Assembly (NCBI GenBank): GCA_916610825.1
Contig: OU744450.1
Span: forward strand, 10,723,380-10,787,379
Direction of reading: 5' to 3'
Length of the DNA stretch: 64,000 nt
Source of the DNA: Haliclystus octoradiatus
Taxonomy: Eukaryota > Cnidaria > Staurozoa > Stauromedusae > Haliclystidae
The notes under the pieces were generated by a model. That model saw nothing but the letters and a program-made list of their open reading frames with translations. It did no database searches and was not told the DNA's origin. The number at the start of each line of letters is the position of its first letter. Position 1 is the stretch's first letter. Shown piece by piece: positions 1 to 12,600 of this stretch. A program made the translations under genes and the position numbers.

Positions 1-669
1 TAATGTGGTTTTATTTAAGACAATAAAATACACCGCTATAAAGCTAACATAAGAAGCAAGGAAGACAGGAAATTTTGTTACCATTCCACAGTGTATGATA
101 CATCTCTATTAGGGTTTGATTGATTGCAATCTATAAAATCATATTATTTATTCTCATAATTTATTTTTTATGTTTTATTTTAGGCAGACCGTTACATTTC
201 AGAGGTTGGTACTTTTATTCATTCAATTTGACATTTTTATATTTAATCCCAAGCAATGTAGGCTACCAAGATAATTGGCATTTGGTAGTGTTAGCTAACG
301 AAAGTTTTTTTTAGCTATGTAATTTATATGTTGTATTGGAATCTGGGAATTTTCAAATTCCAAATCTGGACAAGACACTATTTAGATAGTGATAATTGAT
401 TGGACATTACCATGTTCAGGGTTTGACAAAAATGGGGTTCCTGGGATCTTAGATCCCAGAAAGCTAGAGCAAATTCAGAAGCAATTTGATAATTTTATGA
501 TTTGTTGATCAAATCTCAACAAAAAATTAAAAAGAAAATGTTGAAATGCCAGAATTCCAGAAGGCTAAGCCATTTGTCGGACCTTGACCATGTTACTTTT
601 AAATTCAGCCCTAAGCCCTTTATACCAGATGTGGTCTCTTAACACATTGTTTTATTGTACTTTATGCAG
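1..669. other. CCT6 intron sequence at the left edge
   Basis: No coding exon could be found before the acceptor AG at 668-669, so the window opens inside an intron. Positions about 501-590 match a dispersed repeat seen again at 6037-6128 and 17376-17460 (shared text GAAATGCC...CCAGAAGG and a terminal GACC). The short ORF at 120-314 has no recognisable similarity and looks fortuitous. Confidence 0.5.
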
Positions 670-3600
670 GGTCTTCATCCACGACTTGTTGCGGATGGTT
701 TTCAGTTAGCTAAAACAAAGGCACTTGAGGTAAGGTCATACTAAAAAATTAATTTTTCTCTAATTTAGCTTTAAAAAAACTTGTAATCTGCCATAATTGA
801 AATTAAAGTAAATTAAAAGTTGATTAGAAACAAAATAAATTAAAGTTTATCTTCCTTTTATCATGGGCAATTCCTTGTAAGGTGAAACCAAAGCGTCAAA
901 ATTAAACCAATGATTTGAGCAAAAATATGACAACTAATATCAAATATAATGCTTCTTCTTCTAAGTTACTAATATCTATTTTTCATTAAGAAATTATATT
1001 ATTAATGTTGAGAAAATCAATGTTTTTTATCATGCGTCGTAATGGCTGCTTTAAAATTCTACGAAAACGAAATAATCAAAATTCAAAATTTTGCGCTCTC
1101 CTCGCATTATCTGAATACAAAAGTTATATAAATCAGTGTTATAGTCCTTGTTTTACACTATCCAATAATCAGAGTTAACAGAATGAGTGTCTTTTATCCC
1201 CAAACATCAGAAATGTTTCATGATCTTCGACCTTTCGTAAGTGGGTCACGAGAAAGTCATAAAAGTTTTTTTTTAGACTTCGACGTGACACTTCAGCGAA
1301 GAATCCTTTCATATGCAAAGTAGATTATGGCTAATTAACATATTTGGCGGGAACAGACCTTTACGGGAAAGGCGCGCGATCGCTCTCGCGCGCCTTCGAG
1401 AGCCTTGTTTACAATTTGGGAGAGCGTTTAATAGAGCACCTTGACAAAATAATAGTGTGATTTTTCACAACAATTGATACACCTTTCTGATTTCATAATA
1501 ATATAATAATTCTCCAATTAGTTGGTAAACAAATTATCAAAACTGTATCGGATCAATTTCAAACAAAACTGTTTTGAAAAGTCTAAATAATCCAACGGTT
1601 AAACGAGTTTAATTGAGCACATGCTTTTCTTGACGTTGAAGCATATGGTTGAAGTAAAATTGGTAAGAAAATGTATTGTCTTTAGCCAAACTGAAGACAG
1701 TTTAATTCAAACTAATAAACAATTAAATATAATGATTTAATCAGCAGTGTATAATTATATCGATGTAAAACTTTATCTACGTCTTTTCGATTCGACCATC
1801 AATGAAAATTTCACTCGACTAACGGCGTGAAATTTGATCGCGTTGTTATGGGAATACATAGATTTCGAATAATGTTAATCGTATAGAATGATGTTGTTTA
1901 CAATTTATGTCGCGTGCGTTTTTCGTATATTTTTCTCTCGTTTTAAACTTTTTTAACCTTGTAGCCCTAGTCAGTTTAGAGTTTCAAGAATGGAGGGCAT
2001 TATAAAAAATTAATTTTGAAAAAAACGTAGAACTTTTTGAACGAAACAAAGTGTTTGGATAAACAATTTTTTCACAAAAAGTAAAAATATTATTTTAACA
2101 ATAATGTTTTTTAAATTGTTGACTGCAGTAAATTATTTATTTTTTTGCAAAAACTATCGTACATTGATTATGTCTTGATGATTAACAAGCCAAATCTGCT
2201 CTTTTTGATGTCAGTTATTAATAAACATTGACATTGCATTTTTCCATAATCACTCTCCTACAGCTCTCCTAAGCATTTTGAGGAGAGTGATTTATCACTC
2301 TCCCTCATTTAGTCCCGTAAAGGTCTGCGGGAAGTTTCTTCCTTGTTGGCAAAGTCATTCATTTAATCTGGGTGACCCACTTACAAGAGAGTTTGCTACG
2401 GCCAGTTTTTTACGAACGCAAGAATTGGCAGTTCAAACAAAATACCGCAGTGAAAATAGAATCAAAGATACGGCATGACCGCTTGCACATATGTGTTGGA
2501 CACCTTAACACCACGTTAAATTTTAACGTCGCTGTTGTTGAAATCAGCCGATGAGATTGCACAGTATTTGTCGCTTTTGGGGTGGAAGGAAAACGAAAGT
2601 TATCGTCGTTGTTTAGAAAAGTTATGATTCTTTACAGCATTTTGAACAATTATATCAGTCAATCTACATTCAATGATGATTAGAGATTCGAAATACACTC
2701 AGAAAAACTTAGATTATCGCGTAATATTTGTGTTTAACAAGAAAATGTCGAAGCTCATAATAAGCTACTTCGTAGCTGTAAGTGGATCACAAAACGTGTG
2801 TAAGTGGGTCACATCGTAACTTCGTTGATTTTTCCAAGTTGAATGAAGGAATTTAATAAATTTGATTCCGTACCTAAGCTATCATGTTTAAAGAAAACGA
2901 TGACAGGGAAATTTTATCAGTTTTCGCTAAGAATTCTTCAGAAGTTTTATGTTTTTCGTGTCTGATTGGGAACATTGCCGAGTGCGATATGTGGGTCACG
3001 GCCCTTCAACCCTTTCTAATTTACTTAATTTTTCATATCTGTTGAATTATTTTGAATAATAATGTTCCTCTTATCAATCTAAACAACTGTTAACAAAAAT
3101 GAAGCCAAATGTTAAAATAATTTTGAAGCCCTAGAAGAACAAACTCTCTGACTTGTAAGTGAGTCACGATGGAATTGCCCTCATTTAAAAACAACTTCAA
3201 AGGTATTCATTTTCAACTTTATTCGAGGCTCTTAATATATTTTGACACCATTTAGCTTCTATTGCAAAATTGTTCCATAGCTCAGGATCAGTATCTATAA
3301 TTGTTTTACTGCAGGTAGTTTGACTAAGCAACCACGGATGCAATATAACCTCACAGATTCCTATAGCTGGCCCTGGCCCTATCCAGACACATTGACGATT
3401 TTGTTTTTTTACTTACACATTTTTGTTTGCTCAGGTTTTGGAAGAAATCAAAGTAAATCACAAATGCGAACGCGAAATACTTGTCAATGTTGCTCGTACG
3501 TCCCTGAGAACAAAAGTAACAAAAGATTTGGCTGACAATCTTACAGAGGTTAGTCACATAGGTTCACATCTAGTTTCAGATTAACCCATAGGAACAATAG

Positions 3601-6600
3601 GCAGCAACCATAGGCCCTGCTAAATTTGGACCACATAAAATTGGGAAAACCCTGTTTATCTTCTTAAAATCCTTTCACGACAATCACAAATATGCTGAAT
3701 TGTGTAATATGATCTTGTATTGTATTTGATGTTGTATTCTATAACGATCTATGTACATTTGTTAGTTTTCTGAATAAAAATCAAGGTGAAACCACCGTTT
3801 TATACCATCATTGTCTTTTTCTAAGAAACTATAATGGCTGCCAAGCTGGTAGTTTGCCTGGTTTCACCATGTCCTAATACTGGCCTCCATGATGAACATG
3901 AAGTTAAGCGCCCATAGGCCCCCAGAAACTCAATCGGGCACTGTTCGCATCATTTACATTCAGGAATCAGTAGGGGAGACCGGGTACACATCGGACGCTT
4001 TTTGGTTTCCTGCTTGTAACTTTTTATTTTTCGCTCGAAACAAATAAATCGTATATCATTTAATAGCTATTGTGCCATGTTTAAAAGGGTTTAAACTCTC
4101 AACAATGCACAAAACAAATTTTTCTTGACATCAATCGAAAGCTTTACCATTCATCTACTCAAAGAAATCGATGAAATTATTCATAAATTACAAACCATAC
4201 TAATATTTATAATTTCTTTAGCGCGTCGAAATAGTCATCGAAAGCCGTAGATTCAAGTGATAACTCAGCGGCCCCAAACAAAAACAAAAGATGCTCGTAA
4301 ATCAACAAGAGTAAACCAAAGTCATCGACATATATAAATTAAGACATATCTGTAATTAAATGCACTTCATACTTATTTTTCATCCACAATTTGATATTCT
4401 ATTTAACTAGACCATATTATTTCCACATATTCTAAGCCGACGGATCACGCGTGCTCTGAAATGTTTACACAACATCACAGCTGGAGCATGTCAAACTTGA
4501 ATGGAATGAGAAACGTGACACCCACTTAATTTCGGATTTACCATTGTTTCACAGCTTGATATTTTACTTCTTCATCGCTTTGCTATGTTATGACGCTCTG
4601 ACCGTAGTCACCCCGTTTATAAACATTGAAGAATATCGTTTCTGCAGTTGAATTTTCAAAGCGCACGTGCATGAAACTTCAGTATGAGGCACACAACGTC
4701 ACTGGCTTCAAAATGGTACCAAATATCAACATGTTAGTTGCGTGGATTTTCTTTGTCGAACTTTTCCTTCGAGAACAAATAATACACAAAAGCGGGACAA
4801 AGTTTCAAACCATAATGTATTTTTGTTTAAACTAAAACCGTTCTGTCCGAAGTCACCCGCATCCAAAGTGACCCCGGTCTCCCCTAATAATATAAATAAA
4901 GTGATTGGTAGAGTGTAGAGATTTGTGGAATCCTTGAAACTAGGTTTGAAGAAAGCTAGGGATTTTTGGAAAACAGAAACAAAGAAAAGCAAAAATGTTA
5001 AATTAGAAAATGTTTCTAACGGGTAAATTATCAATAAATTTTTCAGGTGTCCTGAAGAAAAAACTTCTGACGGACATGATTCTGATTGGTTTGATTCTTT
5101 TTGGGTAGGCCTACTGCATTTGAAAATAGAATAAAATAAGTATGGAATGTACAGAATATCAATAGGCGCGTCTCAATATGCTGTTAATGATGTTAATGTT
5201 ATCCTTGCCCTGAACAAACAATTTTAAAACATTGGTTTGATTGGATGACAATACTTGCTATTTTTTGTCTGAAGCAGCATCAAATATGAGTGACACCATA
5301 CTTTCAAAGTCTAAATTTTGTTGTACCCCATATATGGTTTATATGATTTCTTCAATTTACGTAGATTGTTGTTGATGCTGTATTGGCCATTCAAAACGAT
5401 AAAGCACCAATTGATCTTCACATGGTTGAAATTATGGAAATGCAACATAAAACAGAAGCTGACACCAAGTAAGCATCGTTTACTCATTTCAATTATGTCA
5501 AACTACAAACTTCACACTTATTGCTTTTTCTTAGCCACCGTGGCATCTGGATTGAAGATCGCTTAAAATACCTAACGCATTTTTTGTGATATAAACATAT
5601 CAATTTATCATGTTCATTGTTGAATGTAGATTGAATCTTCATTCATAGTTGATTATATTTTTAGTTTTACAATCACATATTGATTCTCAATTTGTTTCTT
5701 TCAGACTAGTTAAAGGTTTAGTAATGGATCATGGTGCAAGGCATCCCGATATGAAGAAAAGAGTTGACGATGCATACATTCTAACGTGTAATGTCTCACT
5801 GGAATACGAGAAAAGGTGATTACTTCTATTACAGTACACACTATTTTTAAATTCCTGTTGAAATCTAACTTTACAATTGAATTCTCATACTGTGTCGAAT
5901 GTGCCTGAGACCGGAGATCAATAGTGAGCAAGCCTGATCATTTTTTTTAAATTTTAAATTAAATTTCCAGCTAGATTTCTATGATTCTCACAAGCATTGA
6001 GCTCCTTGCATCACTTAGTCAATATTGAGATTTTTAATGATTTATTGATCAAACATCAACAAATAATTCAGAAGAAAATGTTCAAATTCCTCTAGGATCC
6101 CAGAAGGCTGAACCTTATTCTGACCCTGTCTAGGCAGCTGAGATTACATTGATAATTACAAATTATCCAATCCTGTGAACTAACAGGGACAGAGAATACT
6201 GTAATTGGTTCAACAATTAAAATTAGTATATGCTGGAAATGTTTTGTGTTTTTAACAATTATCTTTTAAAAAATCTTTTTAGTGAGGTCAACGCTAGTTT
6301 CTTTTACAAAACAGCCGAAGAAAGAGATAAGTTGGTATTAGCGGAACGTAAATTTACTGACGATAGAGTAAAACAAATTATTGATATGAAAAAGAAAGTT
6401 TGTCCTGATGGAAAGAAAGGATTTGTTGTAGTCAATCAGAAAGTAAGTATTTGAACAAAGTTCAATGTTTGAGCTTATAGACCAAGCGCCACAGAACAAG
6501 AATGGCTGGTTTCTCCGGGCAACTTGAAATTCACATAAAATGTTCATAAAAATACCAAAAATACTTTTCCGTTTCTTATTTTAGTCAAATTTCATTGTGG

Positions 6601-9600
6601 AGCTCACCAGAGATGAATTTATAAATCATTTCATGGTCAGGCCCTCTTAATTCATACATTTTGTGTTTTCGTCATGCTTCTATGGATTTGCAAAATCATG
6701 GGAAAACAAAAGAATCAAAGACTATGAAGCGCACGTGAAGCATTTCTCAAAATGATAAGAAGGCTTTGACCGTGAATCATGAAATATAAATTGGAATTTT
6801 GAAGGGTTTACAATAGAATTTAATTAAAACAAGACTTAAGTAATTGTTTGAAATATTTTTATGAACACTTTCATGTTATTTTCAAATTGCCTGGAGAAAC
6901 CTGCTGTTGTAGTTATGTGGCGCTCAGTCAATTATTGTAAGTTTTGAAAGCTAATATTTCGATTCTTTACAAAGTGGTAAAGCGTCAAATTTCAGCACTG
7001 AGACATATTTTTCTCGTTGTAACTTTAATTTACAATGAGGTTCAATGAATTAGTGCAAAATTAAATGAGACTTATTAGCATTCAATTGAGGTTATAATTG
7101 ATATGTCAGTCAGTCATCAAACATCTATCCAATTTATGATATAATCAGAAATAATAATTGATGATAATGTAGTTAGTACTACAGACATTAGAATATTCAA
7201 ACTATTAGCAGATTTCAGACTTTGCCACCCTTGTAAATTTTGATTATTGCTTTTATCCTATTGAAATTCATCACAAATAATCTAGATATCTTTGAAATCA
7301 GACCATTTTTGAAATTTGGACTGTTATGTCTGTTAGTAAGTCAGAGACTAAATAAAATTACTAGATTACCACCCTATAAAACAATATTGCTATTTTATTG
7401 TTTACCTGAGTTAGATCTTCTGGTAAATTAAACATTTTCCCATCTCTTTTAAAGGGAATTGACCCGATTTCATTGGATATGTTAGCAAAAGAAGGTATTG
7501 TTGCACTGCGAAGAGCAAAGCGAAGAAATATGGAACGGTAAGTCAAAACGTTTGATTCGTATTGTAATTGTAAGGTTAGAAATATCATTTATTCGTGCTT
7601 CTTCACCCTGCTTGCAACTGCAATCGTATTGCTTGACAGTGTAAAATAATTTATATCTTGTAAGAGGGAGGAAGTGTGTGATGAATGGGGCAAATACACG
7701 GTTTACAACAGATATAATGTTGAATGTCGATTAATACTCTTTTATAGTCGATTCTTTCAGCACTGAGACATTCTTTTCTTGTTGTAACTTTAGTTTACGG
7801 TAAGGTTCAACGAGTTAGTGCAAAATTAAATGAGACTTATCAGCACTCAATTGAGGTTATAATTGATATGTCAGTCAGTCATCAAACATCAGCCAAGGAC
7901 ACATGACTCTATTATGAACATATAATTTACCAGGCATAAGAATTAATCTTTTTGGCAAATTTTTGGACTTCCATTTCTATTAGGATTTCACAGCCTCGTT
8001 AGACGAAGTCTATACTGTAACTATTATCAACCTTACATATAAAGTATTGTTTTGATCTATCAGATATCCACGAGACGATGTGTATACATTTGTATATTAC
8101 TTTTAATATTAATGTAATCATAAATGTTGATGTCTGTTATGTTTTAGATTAGTTCTTGTTTGTGGTGGCATTGCCATGAACTCTTTTGATGATTTAACTG
8201 AGGAAAGTCTTGGTTCAGCTGGATTAGTTTACGAACATGTTTTGGTAAGTTTTTCTGAAGTATGATTTTTTAATATCTCATGCTGTATGCTGTTAGTTTA
8301 CTCAATATACCGGTACCTATAAGGCTACACATCAACATCAAATTAATGAATATCGTCATTATGTATGTTGTCATCCTTCGTTCTCCGTAGTTCCAATTGA
8401 TTCTTTCAGCACTTGAGACATATTTTTCTCGTTGTAACTTTAATTTACAGTGAGGTTCAACGAATCAGTGCAAAATTAAATGAGACTTATTAGCATTCAA
8501 TTGAGATTATAATTGATATGTCAGTCAGTCTTCAAACATCAGCCAAACATTTGCTCTGTTTGTCCACTAATGATGTTTCTCTAGAAATATGATTTTTTCA
8601 TTATTGGAAAGTTGATGATTTTGAAAGATTTTTATGTTCGACTCTTTTCCCCCAAAAAGCTTACTTTTGATCCAAATTTATTTTGATCCAAAGAGGTGCC
8701 CTTAGAAGCTCACAATATTCTTTGTGAAACCAATTCCAGTAGTTCTGCAATCAAAATCAAACCGGAAGAATAGTTAAACTACTCTCCCCACGGAGAATGC
8801 TTCCTTTATGATTTTTGAGCTGTAACACACATTACCATCCCAATCTGTAGAAATCTAATGCATACATTTCCCATGTCAGTCTATGCTTCAAGTATGTTAA
8901 GTTGCCAGGGTTAATACTAATAATTATTCTTTTTTTTTTATCAACCCCAATATTGTACTACTTGCACTGCTTGTGGTCACAAGTATGTTCATCATTTCCC
9001 GGTATCTAATTTTCAAATGACATATTCTTGTAAACATTTATCTATTTAATGCAGGGTGAAACCAAATATACATTTATTGAAGATGTGAAAAACCCAACAT
9101 CTGTTACAATTCTTATCAAAGGTAATATCTAACACCCATGTCCAACACTTTTGATTGAATTATAACATTTAAAAGGAGCACTGAGCTGTATAGTGTTGAG
9201 GTTCAGTCAACTTTGTATTTTGAGTTTTGTTTAAAATTAAGTATTGCCTTTAATAATTCAAAAGGCAAAGACTCTTGTAGATAAACCTAAAGTCAGCATC
9301 AAAGAGTGACCAAGAATCAAGAGTCAATTATTCAATACTGAAGTAAAGAGTTTTCATTATAATAGTATGTGCTCATAAGATTCTTTGATTGTCAATCGGT
9401 CTTGCACTATATCCAACCTGTCGTAAATACCAATATTTCAATGTTTTCAATGTTCTGTTAGTCGTACTGTACTATAATGCTTGTGATGTGATGATTATAA
9501 AAATGTCTAGGAATAAAAACATATGTTTGTTTGTTTGCAGGACCTAATAAATATACATTGACAATGATCAAAGATGCTGTCAGAGATGGTCTACGTGCAG

Positions 9601-12600
9601 TCAAAAATGCAATCGAAGATGGTAGGTCACAAGCTGATCATGTAGCACGGCTCTATCAAGCCAATGTAAATAGCATTAAATAATCTCAAACGACGGTGTA
9701 ACCCACTTAAATGCAATTCGTATAAGTAAAATTTCGGCTCAACTGCAATCTTGATCTGAAACCCTATAAACTATTTTCTGATCAATTCCTTGATAAACAA
9801 CTTCAGATAAGTGCAAAATTGACTAGATGCAAATGAAATGGTTAGTAATTTTAAGCTTGCATTTATGCCGGTTACACTGTATAGTAAACGAATTATGCAA
9901 GCACAGGCTGGGAGAGTCCCTATTTGAACTTAGTTCGAACCTGATTCTCATAGGCTACATGGTTATACAACTATATATTATTAGATTGATTGAAGTCAAA
10001 TTACTCACTAATGCTGAGTATTAAGTAGGCAGATATGAACTTCATGTTTTAGAGATAAACTCCTGATTTTGCAGCATCGAATTTAGAGCCCTTGTTTAGT
10101 TTAATTAACCTTTGTAAGGGTTATGTATCGAATGCAACAGCAACGAAATACATTTTTGATTGTCAGTGCTTAAAAATCATTGATTATCAGTCGGTCTTTC
10201 TACATTCAACCAATAGGATTCAATGTAATTGGTTTGTTCATTTATATTAATATAGTACTAGGTACTAGGATATTAACACTACTACTTGAAACAAAATATT
10301 GATTTGAATTTGAATTATTTGCTTGGTTAGGTTCCGTTGTACCCGGTGGTGGAGCTTTTGAAGTTGCTGCATACACAGCATTACAAGACTACAACAATAC
10401 GATTGAAACTAAAGCAAGATTAGGTGTCCAGGTAGGTAAACTATGCCAATACTATATCTTTTCCAAATGCCGATTTCATGCATATCTGTCAATCATGACG
10501 TTGATGATAACTTTGCTTTCGTGAGTGAGATTCACTTGGAAAAGGTGTAGTCCATCAAGAATAAATCTAACAATCTATAGTGCATTGTTGAGAAGCATAA
10601 TACTCTAATAATAGATTGTCAAACATTGAATTGAGTTTGTTTTCAGTAGTTCCTCGTTAATATAATTGTACAAGCATCGAATTTAGAGCCCTTGTCAAGT
10701 TTATCAATCTTGGCAAGGGTTATGTATCGAATGCAACAGCAACGAAATACATTTTTGATTGTCAGTGCTTAAAAATCATTGATTATCAGTCGGCCTTTCT
10801 ACATTCAACCAATAGGATTCAATTCTCCTTGCCAGTTTCAGTTCGTTATTTTATGATAATATCTTAAAATCATCATTTTATAAATTATTGTCAATTTTAT
10901 TCTGTATTCAACTCACATTTTATAACATTGCTAACATGCCGGAAGTGCTGTTTAGAAATACTATAAACTAGAGATCTGCAACAAATCAGATAAGGTAATG
11001 CCTTATGTAATCTAACTGTAGGCATGAAATCTTCATCCGAAGGCGATCCTACTGCTGTTTTTTTGGAAATATCTGACAATTTATGATTATCAAACAATAA
11101 CAAAATTCGATCCGATCCGAACTTTTCAATGAGAAGAACGGTCCGATCCGAAGTAAGAAAAGGTCCCTAATCCGACAAAAATCATATCGAACTCAGAGAT
11201 CAGATTTGCAGACCTCTGTTATGAACATTCTCTTACCATCAATCATTCAAATGTGTAGAGACTTCGATCTAGTGTAAACTTTACACATGCTTTTCGCTTT
11301 ATCGACATTTGAAATATAACTGCATTCAATTTGATCACCGGCATTCGTCACATTTCTGGATATGTTATACTGTATTTTTAAAAATATATTTTTTTTCATC
11401 CAATTTCTATTCAGGCTTTTGCTGATGCTCTTATGGTCATTCCTAAAACTCTTGCTGTTAATGCTGGTTATGATCCACAGGAGATTGTCGTTAAATTACA
11501 TGTAAGTTGATCATAATGCAGTGATTGGTTATTGATGATATCGATTATAGGAGATTGCAAGTTCCTCTGGGTTATTTGCTAATACACTCTCTAGGTGAAG
11601 TCTTCTACTCTTCTGTAGCTCAAAAGTTGTGTGCTATATAATTCATTTACAGTGCATTTCAACAAATAATTTAGTCCATGCCAATACAGTAAAACTGCAA
11701 ATATAACAACGAATGATCAACCGCAATTAGATGACAGCTATAAAACACGGTAGTGATAAGTCTGATGACCACAACTGATTTATTCTTGGCTGCATTAATT
11801 GATGGCACTACTCCCATCTAACCTTTATATTGAAAGAGATAAGAGTCCTTTGCATGACAATAGTCCATGTGCTAGACCATAAATGTAATCAAGCCTAATC
11901 TATGTTGTTTTACAGGCGGAATATTTTAAAACGAAAATTCCAGCAGGACTCAACATCAATACAGGTAATGTTAGTATGATTGCCTAAATTTGACTCTGAA
12001 GATTAGGTGAACAGTTTTGAAACAATTTATATGAAGTATTAAAAACATCTCGTTTCTCAAAGCATTTGAACCTTTACTTTGATTTGAAATCTTGCATTGG
12101 CATAATGTTAAGACATCAGAATTCCCAGACTATTGTCCACCGTTTCAAAATTCTCTTGTTATTGCATTTTCCCCATTGAAATCCAATACAAATGCTCTAG
12201 ATATCCTAGATTTCAGACTATTTTTGAAATTTGAATTCTCATGTCTGCATATTAGCCTGATGTAATAACAATGATGCATTCTAGAACTGTTTCCCAAAAG
12301 TAGATTTTTAGGATTCAAAAATAAATTTCATGATGGTATTTGCGATAAAAAACACACAATAATTGGCGCAACAGTTTCGATTTAATCTAAAATCATCTTC
12401 AGGCAATGTGAAAAGAGAGAGTTAAAAAGTTACATGAATATTTATATAAAAATCTAATTAATTTATCTATTGAATTTATCGGAACGGTATTATACTTTTT
12501 AACAATGGCAAACAATAATTACAGGAGAGATATTTTAGCACAAGAACTAATTACGAATATACGATACAAACACGGTGAAATAACAGTTACAATCAAAAAT

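Noticed and set aside
5710-5931. 73-codon minus-strand ORF
   Set aside because: Antisense shadow of a CCT6 exon and its intron.
9827-10024. Possible tRNA because of GAACTTAGTTCGAACC
   Set aside because: No cloverleaf can be drawn around it, and box A is absent.
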